Origin: Xanthobacteraceae bacterium 501b
Lineage (GTDB): Bacteria; Pseudomonadota; Alphaproteobacteria; Rhizobiales; Xanthobacteraceae
Direction: 5' to 3'
DNA length: 64,000 nucleotides
Assembly (NCBI GenBank): GCA_000378025.1
Contig: KB899087.1
Location: 2,542,001 to 2,606,000, forward strand
The position numbers were made by a program, and so were the translations under genes. Below are positions 7,353-16,400 of the stretch, one piece after another (positions within the stretch are counted from its first letter, which is position 1; every line of letters starts with the position of its first letter). The notes beneath the pieces are model-generated. The model did not search any database, was not told the DNA's origin, and was given only the letters and a program-made list of their open reading frames with translations.

Positions 7353-8540
7353 ATGACGATTCGCCTCGCCAATGCGGATGCACGCCGCGTCTTCCTCGCC
7401 ACGCAGGGCCTCAGCCGCCCGCGCGGCGCGCTGAGCAAGGCCGGGCTGCTCGAACTCATCGAGACGATCGGCTTCGTGCAGGTGGACAGCATCGCCACGG
7501 TGGAGCGGGCGCACCATCACATCCTGTTCGCCCGCAACCCGAGCTACAAGCGCGAGCATCTCACCGCCCTGCTGGAGCGCGACGGCGCGCTGTTCGAGCA
7601 CTGGACGCATGACGCGGCCATCATCCCCACCGCCTTCTTCCCGCAGTGGAAGCATCGCTTCGCCCGGGCGCGGGAGACGCTGGCGGCGCGCTGGCGCTCC
7701 TGGCACGAGAACGGCTTCGAGACCTATGTCGAGCATGTGCTGGAGCGGGTGCGCCGTGAAGGCCCGCTGATGGCGCGGGATTTCGAAACCGAAAAGCGGC
7801 CGCCCGGCGGCTGGTGGAACTGGCACCCGGAAAAGACCGCGCTGGAATATCACTGGCGCACCGGCGCGCTGGCCATTGCCGGCCGCGACGGATTCCAGAA
7901 GCGCTACGACCTCACCGAGCGCGTCATCCCCGCGCCGCACCGCCTGCCCGAAATGACGGGCGAGGCCTTCATCGACTGGGCCTGCACCTCGGCGCTGGAG
8001 CGGCTCGGCTTCGCCACCTCAGGCGAGATCGCCGCGTTCTGGGACCTCGTCACGCCGGAGGAGGCGAAAGTCTGGGTCGCCACCAACCGCGACCGGCTGG
8101 AGCCGGTGCTGGTCGAGGGCGTGGAAGGAAAGCCCCGCGCCTCGCATGCCTTCGCCGGCTGCGCCGCCCTTTTCGACTCCCTGCCCGCCCCGCCGGCGCG
8201 GCTGCGGGTGCTGAGCCCGTTCGACCCGCTGCTGCGCGACCGCGCCCGGGCGGAAAGGCTGTTCGGCTTCAGCTACCGCATCGAGGTGTTCGTGCCGGCG
8301 GAAAAGCGCGTCTATGGCTATTACGTCTTCCCGATTCTGGAAGGCGACCGGATGGTGGGGCGCATCGACATGAAGGCGGACCGCAAGGCCGGCACGCTCG
8401 ATGTGCGCCGGCTCTGGCTGGAGCCTGGTGTGCGCGCTTCCGCCGGGCGGCTCGACGCGCTCGACACTGAGCTCGCCCGCCTCGGCCGTTTCGCCGGGGT
8501 GGAGCGCACGGTCTATCTCGATGGCTGGCGGGGGGAGTGA
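7353..8540 (+). CDS. ycaQ: YcaQ/AlkX-type DNA glycosylase, winged-helix family
   Basis: A 395-residue protein of the HTH_42 / YcaQ family, whose E. coli member unhooks interstrand crosslinks and removes bulky N7-alkylguanine. The N-terminal motif FVQVDSIATVERAHHHILFAR gives Q43-V-D45, the QxD signature that separates YcaQ (AlkX) from the QxQ AlkZ branch. Later landmarks are EHWTHDAAIIP, RHR/RFARARE and a C-terminal barrel with SPFDPLLRDRARAERLFGFSYRIEVFVPAEKRVYGYYVFPIL and GRIDMKADRKAG. It stands alone between a divergent flavoprotein gene and repeat DNA. Length matches the family (about 400). No start other than ATG 7353 is convincing. Confidence 0.88.
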   Translation: MTIRLANADARRVFLATQGLSRPRGALSKAGLLELIETIGFVQVDSIATVERAHHHILFARNPSYKREHLTALLERDGALFEHWTHDAAIIPTAFFPQWKHRFARARETLAARWRSWHENGFETYVEHVLERVRREGPLMARDFETEKRPPGGWWNWHPEKTALEYHWRTGALAIAGRDGFQKRYDLTERVIPAPHRLPEMTGEAFIDWACTSALERLGFATSGEIAAFWDLVTPEEAKVWVATNRDRLEPVLVEGVEGKPRASHAFAGCAALFDSLPAPPARLRVLSPFDPLLRDRARAERLFGFSYRIEVFVPAEKRVYGYYVFPILEGDRMVGRIDMKADRKAGTLDVRRLWLEPGVRASAGRLDALDTELARLGRFAGVERTVYLDGWRGE

Positions 8541-8611
8541 GGAGGCCGCCCCTTCGCCCCTCGAAAGGTCGCTCATCCCACCTTCAAGTCCCCCGTCCCC
8601 GCCCGCTCTCC

Positions 8612-8694
8612 CTCATCCCCGGGCTTGTCCCGGGGACCCAGACTTTCCACCGCGCCACCGGTCACTGGGTGCCCGGGTCAAACCCGGGCATGAG
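8612..8694. repeat. Inverted pair of REP-like palindromes
   Basis: Two 30-base elements in opposite orientation: CTCATCCCCGGGCTTGTCCC... at 8612-8641 and its near reverse complement CTGGGTGCCCGGGTCAAACC... at 8665-8694, each itself palindromic around CCCGGG. The same doublet design recurs at 14153-14237 and 24763-24850. Confidence 0.75.
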
Positions 8695-8749
8695 GGCCGC
8701 GCAGATGCCGCCCCATTTGCCCCTGCCCGGCCGCTCTGCTAGCCTCAAA

Positions 8750-8849
8750 CCGTCCGAGGGGTGTCCCGCAGGCCGCAAGGCTGAAGGGGCTGAGATGGCA
8801 GCCGCCAGACCCTTTGAACCTGATCCGGGTCATGCCGGCGAAGGGACGG
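8750..8849 (+). promoter_or_regulatory. TPP riboswitch (THI element)
   Basis: The conserved core is complete: GAGGGGTGTCCC, then GGGGCTGAGATGG, then ACCCTTTGAACCTGATCCGG and GTCATGCCGGCGAAGGGA. The outer P1 stem pairs CCGTCC at 8750-8755 with GGACGG at 8844-8849. About 85 bases separate it from the ATG at 8935. The intervening DNA is GC-rich with a GGGAGGAG ribosome site, and no poly-T terminator is seen, so control by ribosome-site masking is more likely than by termination. It senses thiamine pyrophosphate and would switch the downstream transporter gene off when thiamine is plentiful. Confidence 0.95.
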
Positions 8850-8934
8850 AGCGACGGCGGGGCCCTGCAGGACAGGCGTCCGCGCCGGATTTCCCCCGAA
8901 AGCTCGCGCCGGGTCTCCAACTGGGAGGAGATCC

Positions 8935-9885
8935 ATGTTCAAGAACCTTGCCGCCCGCACCGGCGGCCTGCTGCTCGCCCTCACGCTCGGCCTCGCGCCA
9001 GCCATGGCGGCCGACAAGCTTACCGTCCTGCTCGACTGGTATGTGAACCCCGACCACGCGCCGCTGATCCTCGCGCAGGAGAAAGGCTTCTTCAAAGCCC
9101 GTGACCTCGATGTCGAGCTGGTCGCCCCGGCCGACCCTTCCGCCCCGCCGCGCCTCGTCGCCGCCGGCCAGGCCGATATCGCGGTCAGCTACCAGCCGAG
9201 CCTTTATCTCCAGGTGAAGGAAGGCCTGCCGCTGGTGCGCTTCGGCACGCTCATCTCTACCCCGCTCACCGCGCTGGTGGTGCTGAAGGATGGGCCGATC
9301 AAGACCATCGCCGACTTGAAGGGCAAGACGGTCGGCTATTCCGTCGCCGGGCTGGAGGACGCGCTGCTCGGCACCATGCTGGCGAGCGTCGGGCTGAAGC
9401 CCACCGACGTGACGATGATCAACGTCAATTTCGCCCTCTCCCCCGCGCTGGTGGCCGGCAAGGTCGACGCGGTGATCGGCGCCTACCGCAATTTCGAGCT
9501 CACCCAGATCCGGCTGGAGGGCAAGGAGGGCCGCGCCTTCTTCCCCGAGGAGCACGGCGTGCCGGTCTTCGACGAGCTGATCTATGTCGCTCACAAGGAC
9601 AAGCTCGCCGATCCCCGGCTGAAGCGCTTCCTCGCGGCGGTGGAGGACGCCACCATCTACATCCTCAACCATCCGGACGAAGCATGGGGGCTGTTCATCA
9701 AGGCCAACCCGAAGCTCGACGACGAGCTGAACCGCACCGCCTGGACCGACACGCTGCGCCGCTTCGCCCACGCCCCGGCCGGACTGGACGCCGGACGCTA
9801 TGCCCGCTTCGGCGAATTCATGAAGGGCCACGGCCTGATCGACACGGTCGAGCCGGTCGCGGTCTACGCGCCAACCCTGCCCTAG
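8935..9885 (+). CDS. thiY: ThiY-type ABC substrate-binding protein (thiamine pyrimidine precursor)
   Basis: A 316-residue periplasmic NMT1/THI5-like binding protein. The signal peptide is MFKNLAARTGGLLLALTLGL followed by APAMA, cut before ADKL. The motif VLLDWYVNPDHAPLILAQEKGFF matches the pyrimidine-binding DWxxNxxH segment of ThiY/THI5 proteins, and ADIAVSYQPSLYL follows. Such proteins bind hydroxymethylpyrimidine or its formylaminopyrimidine salvage form. The TPP riboswitch directly upstream ties it to thiamine supply. No permease or ATPase follows: the next gene is a ClC antiporter. The permease at 5511-6275 is the only nearby candidate partner and no ThiZ ATPase is in the window. GGGAGGAGATCC precedes the ATG. 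Confidence 0.9.
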   Translation: MFKNLAARTGGLLLALTLGLAPAMAADKLTVLLDWYVNPDHAPLILAQEKGFFKARDLDVELVAPADPSAPPRLVAAGQADIAVSYQPSLYLQVKEGLPLVRFGTLISTPLTALVVLKDGPIKTIADLKGKTVGYSVAGLEDALLGTMLASVGLKPTDVTMINVNFALSPALVAGKVDAVIGAYRNFELTQIRLEGKEGRAFFPEEHGVPVFDELIYVAHKDKLADPRLKRFLAAVEDATIYILNHPDEAWGLFIKANPKLDDELNRTAWTDTLRRFAHAPAGLDAGRYARFGEFMKGHGLIDTVEPVAVYAPTLP

Positions 9886-9900
9886 GCGCCTGCGTCCCGC

Positions 9901-9930
9901 CGTCATCCCCGGGCCGCGCCCGGGGATGAT
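9901..9930. repeat. REP-like palindrome
   Basis: CGTCATCCCCGGGCCGCGCC followed by CGGGGATGAT; the arms ATCCCCGGGC and GCCCGGGGAT pair around CGC. It lies just after thiY and may also act as its transcript end. Same core as the other dispersed palindromes in this window. Confidence 0.65.
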
Positions 9931-10007
9931 GTTGCTGATGGAACCTTCCGATCGCCGCCCAGCGATGCTAACCGATGCGGGGGCAGCTGGGATGCAGAGG
10001 GGCAGGC

Positions 10008-11309
10008 ATGAGCAATGTGCCGTATCACGCAGTGGCAATCGGGATTGGCGCCATCGTCGGCGTTCTTGGTTCCGCCTTTCATGTCGGCGTCGAAAAGCTC
10101 ACCGCCGCCTGGCCGGCCTATCTCGACACCGGCCTCGGCCTTGACGGCTTCCCCCTCTACGCCGCCGCCGCGCTGGTCGCCGCCGCGATGACGGTCGTCT
10201 CGCTCTGGCTGGTCCGGACCTTCGCCCCCGAGGCAAGCGGTTCCGGCGTGCCGGAGATCGAGGGCGCGATGGAAGGGCTGCGCGAGGTGCGCTGGCATCG
10301 CGTGCTGCCGGTGAAGTTCGTCGCCGGCCTGCTGTCACTCTCTTCCGGCATGGTGCTGGGACGCGAGGGGCCGACCATCCATATCGGCGCCTCCGTCGCC
10401 AAGGCGGCCTCCGATTTGATGAAATGGTCGGGCGAGGACATGCGCGGCCTGCTCGCCGCCGGCGGCGCGGCCGGCCTCGCCGCCGCCTTCAACGCGCCGC
10501 TGGCCGCCGTGCTGTTCGTCATCGAGGAGACGCGCCGGCAGTTCCCCTATTCCTCGCGCACCTATATCGCCGTGGTGCTGGCCTCGATCGCCAGCGCCAT
10601 CGTCACCGAATATCTCACCGGCAGCCGGCCCTATATGCTGCTGGAAGCCGCGACCATCCCCTATGCCTGGCTGCCGGCCTTCGTGGTGCTCGGCGCCATC
10701 CTCGGCGTCTGCGGCTTCGTGTTCAACCGCACGCTGGTCTGGTCGCTCGACCATGTGCGCCGGCTCGGCATGCGCTTTTCCTTCTACATCTTCCCTACCA
10801 TTGTCGGCCTCACGGTCGGCGTGCTGATGTTCGTGCGGCCGGAGGCGACGCAGGGCGGCGAGTTGCTGGCGGTGCAACTGACGCGGGAGAACCTGCCGCT
10901 CGCCATGCTGGCCTTCGTGGTACTGCTGCGCTTCGTCATGACCATGGCGAGCTATTCCACCGGGGTGGCCGGCGGCATCTTCGCGCCGATCCTGGCGCTC
11001 GCAACCACGATCGGCCTCTGCTACGGCACGACGCTGGAGCTGTTCTTCACCTTGCCGGACCAGGCGCACACCACCTTCGCCATCGCCGCCATGGGCGGGC
11101 TGTTCGCCGCCACTATCGGCGCGCCGCTGGTCGGCATGGTGCTGGTGCTCGAACTCACCAGCGCCTATGCGGTGCTGGTGCCGGTGATGATCTCGGCGAT
11201 CTTCGCGCACATGGTGTTTCTCGCGCTCGGCGGGCGGCCGATCTACGAGATCCTGCTGGAGCGGACACTGGCGATCGAGGCGGAGGCCCGCGCCGCCGCC
11301 TCGCGCTGA
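10008..11309 (+). CDS. clcA: ClC-type H+/Cl- antiporter
   Basis: A 433-residue polytopic inner-membrane protein of the ClC family. Selectivity motifs are present: GSGVPEIEGAM (GSGIP), GREGPTIHIGASVA whose Glu is the gating residue (E148 in E. coli), GGIFAPIL and a tyrosine-bearing C-terminal helix region. LFVIEETRRQFPY keeps the internal proton-transfer glutamate (E203 position), so an exchanger is favoured over a passive channel. No CBS domains follow. ATG at 10008 was chosen (MSNVPYHAVAIG) after GGGGCAGGC. The stop lies five bases from the end of the convergent ABC exporter gene. Likely physiological roles are acid resistance or charge balance. Confidence 0.88.
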   Translation: MSNVPYHAVAIGIGAIVGVLGSAFHVGVEKLTAAWPAYLDTGLGLDGFPLYAAAALVAAAMTVVSLWLVRTFAPEASGSGVPEIEGAMEGLREVRWHRVLPVKFVAGLLSLSSGMVLGREGPTIHIGASVAKAASDLMKWSGEDMRGLLAAGGAAGLAAAFNAPLAAVLFVIEETRRQFPYSSRTYIAVVLASIASAIVTEYLTGSRPYMLLEAATIPYAWLPAFVVLGAILGVCGFVFNRTLVWSLDHVRRLGMRFSFYIFPTIVGLTVGVLMFVRPEATQGGELLAVQLTRENLPLAMLAFVVLLRFVMTMASYSTGVAGGIFAPILALATTIGLCYGTTLELFFTLPDQAHTTFAIAAMGGLFAATIGAPLVGMVLVLELTSAYAVLVPVMISAIFAHMVFLALGGRPIYEILLERTLAIEAEARAAASR

Positions 11310-11313
11310 CCCC

Positions 11314-13062
11314 TCACGCCGCCACCGGCTCCGGCCCGAGAGCGATCAGCCGCGCCGGTCCCTCGCCCTCGCGTGTCAGCACCAGCTGGCGCTCATGCTG
11401 CTCGATCAGGGTCGAGCGGTGGCCGATGGAGAGCAGCGCGGCCTGCGGCAGACGGGCGCGCAGCAGGCGGTAGAGCGCGGCCTCGCTGGCCTCATCAAGC
11501 GCCGAGGTCGCCTCATCCAGCAGCAGCACGTCCGGCTCGACCAGCAGCGCGCGCGCTACCGCGACACGCTGCTGCTCGCCGCCCGAGAGGAGAGAGGCCC
11601 AAGGCGCGCTTTCGTCCAGCCGCGCGGCCAGCGCGGGCAGGCCCACCGCCTCCAGCGCCTCGCGCAGCCGCTCGTCGTCATATTTTTCCAGCGGGTCGGG
11701 ATAGGCGAGCGCGCCGCGCAGCGTGCCGACCGGGAGATAGGGCCGCTGCGGCAGGGTCAGCACCCGCGCGCCGGGCGCTATCCCCACCTCGCCATGGCCG
11801 TGCGGCCAGATGCCGGCGATGGCGCGCAAGAACGTGCTCTTGCCGCTGCCGGAAGGGCCGGAGAGCAGCACCCGCTCGCCGCGCGCCAGATCCAGCGCAT
11901 TGACTTCCAGCAGCGCACGCCCGTCCGGCAGCCGCACTTCCATGGCGCTGACCGCCAGCGGCGCCGGGCCCTTTGCCGGCACGCGGTGGAAGGCGCTGCG
12001 CAGCGCCTCGGCCTGCGTCACCTGCACCGACTTCTCGAAGCCAATGAGACGATCGACCACCGATTTCCACTCCGCCAGCGTCGTATAGGCGTTGATGAAG
12101 AAGGAGAACGAGCCCTGCACCTGGCCGAAGGCGGAGGAGGTCTGCATCAGCTGACCAAAAGGGATGGCGCCGGCGAAATAGGCCGGGGCGACGACAACCA
12201 GGGGAAAGATCATCGAGAGCTGGCCATAGCCTGAGGTGAACCAGGTCAGCCGCTTCTGCGCGATCATGATGCCCCAGTAATTATGCACCACATGGCTGAA
12301 GCGGGCGAGCAGGCGTTCGCGCTCCACCGGCCCGCCCTGCATCAGCGCGATCTGCTCGCCATTCTCGCGCACCCGGACCAGATCGACGCGGTAATTGGCC
12401 TCGAAGCGCTGCTGGTCGAAGTTCAGCTTCACCAGCACCCGGCCGATCAGATGGGCGATCAGCGTGCCCAAAGCCGCATAGGCGAAGGCGGCCCAGACGA
12501 GATAGCCGGGAATGTGCCAGCTGCTGCCGAACAGGTTGAAGGCGAAATCGCCGGAAAGCCCCCACAGGATGACGGCGAAGGAGGCGAGCGTCATCACCGC
12601 GCTCAGCAGCCCGAGAAACAGGCCGATGGTCTGGCTGACATAGGAATTGATGTCCTCGGCGATGCGCTGGTCGGGGTTGTCGGCCTCGTCGCCCTTCAGC
12701 CGCATGCGGTAATGGGTCTCATCCGCCAGCCAGGCGGTGAGGTATTTCTCCGTCATCCAGGTGCGCCAGCGTATCTGCAGCCACTGCCGCAGATAGACCT
12801 GATAGACCGCGACGCCGATGGCGCAGGCGGCGAAGAAGGCAAACACCCAGAGCTGGTGGACGAAGGTGGCGTAGTCCTTCTCCTGGATCGCGTTGTAGAA
12901 CACCGCGTTCCACTGGTTGATCAGCACGATCACATAGACCCAGCCCACCTCCAGCGCGATGATCGCCGCCAGCAGCGCGCCGCCGCGCCATTTGTCGTCG
13001 CCGCGGAAATAGGGGATCGACAGCCGCCAGACATCGGCGAGCAGGGAGGAAATGGCGCGCAA
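11314..13062 (-). CDS. ABC transporter, fused permease-ATPase (SbmA/YddA type)
   Basis: A fused protein of about 582 residues: an SbmA/BacA-like membrane domain (about six helices; landmarks NQWNAVFYNAIQEKDYATFV, RWRTWMTEKYLTAWL, NPDQRIAEDI) then a C-terminal ATPase. The ATPase has Walker A GPSGSGKST, signature LSGGEQQRVAVARAL and Walker B DVLLLDEATSALDE. Relatives such as YddA and mycobacterial Rv1819c move peptides, cobalamin or long-chain fatty acyl substrates; the substrate here is unknown. Start is uncertain. TTG at 13062 has GGAG about seven bases upstream and gives an N-terminus like the family (LRAISSLLADVWRLSIPYF); the frame stays open to 13197 (TTG), with a GTG at 13092, but there is no ATG. 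Confidence 0.85.
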   Translation of the reverse strand: MRAISSLLADVWRLSIPYFRGDDKWRGGALLAAIIALEVGWVYVIVLINQWNAVFYNAIQEKDYATFVHQLWVFAFFAACAIGVAVYQVYLRQWLQIRWRTWMTEKYLTAWLADETHYRMRLKGDEADNPDQRIAEDINSYVSQTIGLFLGLLSAVMTLASFAVILWGLSGDFAFNLFGSSWHIPGYLVWAAFAYAALGTLIAHLIGRVLVKLNFDQQRFEANYRVDLVRVRENGEQIALMQGGPVERERLLARFSHVVHNYWGIMIAQKRLTWFTSGYGQLSMIFPLVVVAPAYFAGAIPFGQLMQTSSAFGQVQGSFSFFINAYTTLAEWKSVVDRLIGFEKSVQVTQAEALRSAFHRVPAKGPAPLAVSAMEVRLPDGRALLEVNALDLARGERVLLSGPSGSGKSTFLRAIAGIWPHGHGEVGIAPGARVLTLPQRPYLPVGTLRGALAYPDPLEKYDDERLREALEAVGLPALAARLDESAPWASLLSGGEQQRVAVARALLVEPDVLLLDEATSALDEASEAALYRLLRARLPQAALLSIGHRSTLIEQHERQLVLTREGEGPARLIALGPEPVAA

Positions 13063-13257
13063 GGGGGTACTCCGGGCAGAGGTCGCAATCACCTCATCTA
13101 CGCCGGGCAAAGCTGGCGGGACGGTGGCGGCAACATTACCGTTTGGAGAGACAGGGCGCCATTCCCCGTTACCCCCTGCGCCGAGCGGCAAAAGCAAAGC
13201 GCGGACGCTGGGCGCCCGCGCTTCATCACATCGCTAGGGAAGGCGTGAAGGCGCGCC

Positions 13258-14082
13258 TCAGATGAACTTCTTGCGGATGCGCTGGCTCACCATGTCGAGC
13301 AGCGAGACGGTGATCACCACCATGATCAGGATCGCCGAGGCCTGCGAATAGAGGAAGCCGCGCATGGTCTCGTTGAAGGTCATGCCGATGCCGCCGCCGC
13401 CGACAATGCCGAGCACGGTGGCGGAGCGGACATTGGATTCGAAGCGGTAGAGCGCATAGGAAATCCACAGCGGCATCACCTGCGGCAGCACGCCATAGAT
13501 GACCTCCTGCAGCCAGGTGCCGCCAGTGCCGCGAATGCCCTCGACCGGGGCGGGGTCGATCGCCTCCACCGCCTCCGAGAACAGCTTGGCCACCACGCCC
13601 GTGGTGTGGATAAAAAGCGCCAGCACGCCGGCAAAGGGGCCGAGGCCGACGGCGGCGATGAAGATCAGCGCGAAGACCAGTTCGTTGATGGCGCGGCAGG
13701 CGTCCATCAGCCGGCGCACGGTGAACACCATCCAGTGCGGCGCGACATTCTCGGCCGAAAGGATGCCGAGCGGGATGCCGGCGATCACCGCCAGCACGGT
13801 GCCCCAGATGGCGATCGCCAGCGTCTCCAGCATGGCGTTGACGTAGACGTCCCAGTCGGTGAAGTCGGGGCGCAGGAAATCGGCGCCAAGCGTCGCCATG
13901 TTCCCGGAATCGCGCCAGAGCTGCGCCGGGTTCATCTCCGCCTCGTACCAGGCGGCCACCAGGATGACGACGGTGACGGCCGCCAGCACCAGCCGGAACA
14001 GCCGTGTCGTGAGCGGCGTCACCGGCGGCGCCGGCATGGTGCGCGTGGCGGTGCGGTGGGCGTCGTCGGCAGCGGCAAACAT
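13258..14082 (-). CDS. phnE: Phosphonate/phosphate-type ABC permease PhnE
   Basis: A 274-residue inner-membrane permease. The EAA-like loop [42 protein letters not shown] and the following [27 protein letters not shown] are hallmarks of PhnE. About six helices. ATG at 14082 begins [20 protein letters not shown]; the ribosome site is weak. It is the last gene of phnC-phnD-phnE, separated from phnD by 170 bases that contain an inverted REP doublet, which may lower its expression relative to phnD. No C-P lyase, phosphonatase or phosphite dehydrogenase gene is in view, so the substrate (phosphonate, phosphite or phosphate ester) is open. Confidence 0.88.
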   Translation of the reverse strand: MFAAADDAHRTATRTMPAPPVTPLTTRLFRLVLAAVTVVILVAAWYEAEMNPAQLWRDSGNMATLGADFLRPDFTDWDVYVNAMLETLAIAIWGTVLAVIAGIPLGILSAENVAPHWMVFTVRRLMDACRAINELVFALIFIAAVGLGPFAGVLALFIHTTGVVAKLFSEAVEAIDPAPVEGIRGTGGTWLQEVIYGVLPQVMPLWISYALYRFESNVRSATVLGIVGGGGIGMTFNETMRGFLYSQASAILIMVVITVSLLDMVSQRIRKKFI

Positions 14083-14152
14083 GTGGCGGAGTTCCCGGTA
14101 TGAAAATCCCCGGCGACATGCCGGGGATGAGACGTTTCGCAACCTGTCCCAC

Positions 14153-14237
14153 CTCATGCCCGGGCTTGACCCGGGCACCCAGGAACCGCAGGGATCAGCC
14201 CCGACGTCTGGGTGGCCGGGTCAAGCCCGGCCATGAG
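14153..14237. repeat. Inverted REP-like doublet between phnE and phnD
   Basis: CTCATGCCCGGGCTTGACCC... (14153-14182) and its near-perfect inverse CTGGGTGGCCGGGTCAAGCC... (14208-14237) can fold into a long hairpin inside the phn operon. A further partial CCCCGGCG...CGCCGGGG-like element, ATCCCCGGCGACATGCCGGGGAT, is at 14106-14128. Confidence 0.75.
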
Positions 14238-14252
14238 GGAGACAGACCACAC

Positions 14253-15254
14253 TCACATGCTGGGGAGCTTCTTCTGCTGGTCTTCGAGAGCGGCGAGCTT
14301 GGCGTCGATCTCCTTGACCTTGGCGGCCTTCTCGTCGGCCGAGAGCTTGTCGTCGTTCTGGGCCTTGACCTTGGCCTTGAACAGTTCGAGCTGGCGGACC
14401 GGGATCAGCTGGGCGTCGGAGGAGGCGAGGAAGGGACCCCAGCCGTCCGAGGTCTTGGCGAGAACCTCACGGGCGTGGGCGATCTCTTCCGGCGTGCCGA
14501 GGCGGCCATAGGTCATGAAGAAATAGTAGATCTTCGCCTTCAGGTCGGCCGGCAGGTCCTTGCGCCACACGATCGGGTCGCCGGCGATCAGCGGCGAGCG
14601 CCACACTTCCTTGATCTTGGCGGCTTCCGCCGGGCGCGTCTGCTGGAGGCGCGACACGTTCTCGGTGTTGTTGGTGGCGAAGTCGACCTGCTTGTTGGCC
14701 ACGGCAAGCAGGTTGCCTTCATGGTTGCCACCCACCACGCGCTTGTAGCACTTGTTCGGGTCGACATTGTTCAGCGCGAACACGTAATAGCTCGGCACCA
14801 GGAAGCCCGAGGTGGAATTCGGATCGCCATTGCCGAAATTGTAGCCCTTCGAGCAATCAAGGATGTCCTTGAGGCCGTTAATGTCGTTGCGATCGACATT
14901 GGTGACGATCAGCGAGTAGTAGCCCGAGGAGCCGTCCGGCTTGGCGGTCTTGACGAACACTTCGCCGCCGGCGCGGTCCACCGCTTCCATGGCCGACTTG
15001 TTGCCGTACCAGGCGATGTCGACCTTCTTGAAGCGCATGCCTTCGATCACGCCGGCATAGTCGCCGACGAAGAACGGCTTCACCGGAATGCCGATGGCCT
15101 TTTCCATGTCCTTGATCAGCGGCTCGAAGCTCTTGGCGAGGTTGGCCGAGGACTCGGTCGAGATGAAGCCGAAGTTCAGCTCCTTGATTTCTTCGGCGCG
15201 GACCGGCACCGCAAGGGCGGCCAGCGCGAGGCCGGCGGCAATGAGACGCTTCAT
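14253..15254 (-). CDS. phnD: Phosphonate-type ABC substrate-binding protein PhnD
   Basis: A 333-residue periplasmic binding protein. Signal peptide MKRLIAAGLALAALAVPVRA is cleaved before EEIKEL. The family pattern is clear: LNFGFISTESSANLAKSFEPLIKDMEKAIGIPVKPFFVGDYAGVIEGMRFKKVDIAWYGNKSAMEAV, in which STES/SxN and the WYG segment form the phosphonate-binding pocket. LVPSYYVFALNNVDPNKCYKRVVGGNHEGNLLAVANKQVDFATNN follows. The C-terminus is a lysine-rich helical stretch (KAKVKAQNDDKLSADEKAAK) longer than in E. coli PhnD. It sits 14 bases after phnC in the operon. Confidence 0.92.
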   Translation of the reverse strand: MKRLIAAGLALAALAVPVRAEEIKELNFGFISTESSANLAKSFEPLIKDMEKAIGIPVKPFFVGDYAGVIEGMRFKKVDIAWYGNKSAMEAVDRAGGEVFVKTAKPDGSSGYYSLIVTNVDRNDINGLKDILDCSKGYNFGNGDPNSTSGFLVPSYYVFALNNVDPNKCYKRVVGGNHEGNLLAVANKQVDFATNNTENVSRLQQTRPAEAAKIKEVWRSPLIAGDPIVWRKDLPADLKAKIYYFFMTYGRLGTPEEIAHAREVLAKTSDGWGPFLASSDAQLIPVRQLELFKAKVKAQNDDKLSADEKAAKVKEIDAKLAALEDQQKKLPSM

Positions 15255-15268
15255 GGGGGTGGCTCCTG

Positions 15269-16111
15269 TCAGGAAACGGTCTGGGAGGGGGCTGCGGCTT
15301 CGGCCGGGGCCGGCACCACGAACTGGCTGGGAAGGATCAGCTCCTCGGCGCTGGCGCCGTAGAGCTCGGTCAGGAACGCCGCATTGATCTGCGAGGCCGG
15401 GCCGTCGAACACGATCCGCCCGGCATTCATCGCCACGATGCGGTCGAAATAGGCGGTGGCGTAGTCCACCTGGTGCAGCGAGACGACCAGCGCGATGCCG
15501 TAGTCGCGGCTCATCGTCACCAGCGTGTCCATCACCCGCTTGGCGCTCTTGGGGTCGAGCGAGGCGATCGGCTCGTCGGCGAGCACCAGCTTGGCGCCCT
15601 GCACCAGCGCCCGGGCGATGGCGACGCGCTGCTGCTGGCCGCCGGAAAGCTCGCGCGCCCGCTTGGCGGCGTGCTGGGCGATGCCGACCTCGGCGAGCGC
15701 GGCATAGGCGGTGCGGCGCTCATCGGCATTGAACAGGCCGAGCGTGCCGCGCAGCGCGTTCATGCGGCCGAGCGCGCCGACCAGCACATTGGTCAGCACG
15801 GAAAGCCGGCCCGACAGGGCGAATTGCTGGAACACCAGGCCGATATGGCGGCGGGCGGTCCGCACGTCCCGCGCCAGCTTGCCGCCTTCCTGCACCTTGA
15901 TGCCGAAGGAATGCACGGCGCCGGAACCCGACCCGTTGCGGTCGGCCAGGATGAGGCCGGAGGCGAGGCGGATCAGCGTCGACTTGCCCGACCCCGAGGC
16001 GCCGATAAGGGCGACGCGCTCGCCGGGCTGGATGGTGAGCGAGACGTTTTCCACCGCGCGCATCTGGCCGTAGGTCTTGCTCACTCGGTCGAGTTGAAGG
16101 GCTGCCGCCAT
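15269..16111 (-). CDS. phnC: Phosphonate-type ABC ATPase PhnC
   Basis: A 280-residue cytoplasmic ATPase. Walker A is GASGSGKST, the Q-loop is GLVFQQFALSGRLSVLTNVLVGALG (diagnostic of PhnC), the signature is LSGGQQQRVAIARAL, Walker B is LVLADEPIASLDP and the switch His lies in VVSLHQVDYA. A C-terminal extension after YGASAEELILPSQFVVPAPAEA is slightly longer than usual. First gene of phnCDE; a sequence resembling a Pho box lies about 70-88 bases before its ATG, so induction by phosphate starvation through PhoB is likely. Confidence 0.93.
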   Translation of the reverse strand: MAAALQLDRVSKTYGQMRAVENVSLTIQPGERVALIGASGSGKSTLIRLASGLILADRNGSGSGAVHSFGIKVQEGGKLARDVRTARRHIGLVFQQFALSGRLSVLTNVLVGALGRMNALRGTLGLFNADERRTAYAALAEVGIAQHAAKRARELSGGQQQRVAIARALVQGAKLVLADEPIASLDPKSAKRVMDTLVTMSRDYGIALVVSLHQVDYATAYFDRIVAMNAGRIVFDGPASQINAAFLTELYGASAEELILPSQFVVPAPAEAAAPSQTVS

Positions 16112-16181
16112 CGGTGCTCCGCCGGCCTGTTGAAGACCGGCTTGGGGTAGCCCCCCGCGGTGACGGGTGGATGAAGCCTCG

Positions 16182-16199
16182 GTTACAGTTCCATGACAT
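16182..16199 (-). promoter_or_regulatory. Possible Pho box upstream of phnC
   Basis: On the minus strand the sequence ATGTCAT-GGAA-CTGTAAC has two seven-base half-sites separated by four bases, as in the PhoB consensus CTGTCAT-N4-CTGTCAT. The first half matches 6 of 7 and the second is weaker. Position and orientation (about 70 bases before phnC) are right for activation. Confidence 0.5.
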
Positions 16200-16400
16200 G
16201 CCGCCCGCCCTGTCGCCGCGCGGCTTTCAGGCGGTATTCAGGTGCAAGGAAAGCCCCTCCGCGCGCCCCGGGCGGGCGCCCCGCCCGGCGCCGTTCCGGT
16301 GGGAAAAACCCTGCCGCTCCATCGGCTTCATTGACTTCGGCGCGGCTTCGTCAGCACACTCGCCGCGGGTTCGGGCAGGCTGAACGGGAGCGGGGGCCGC

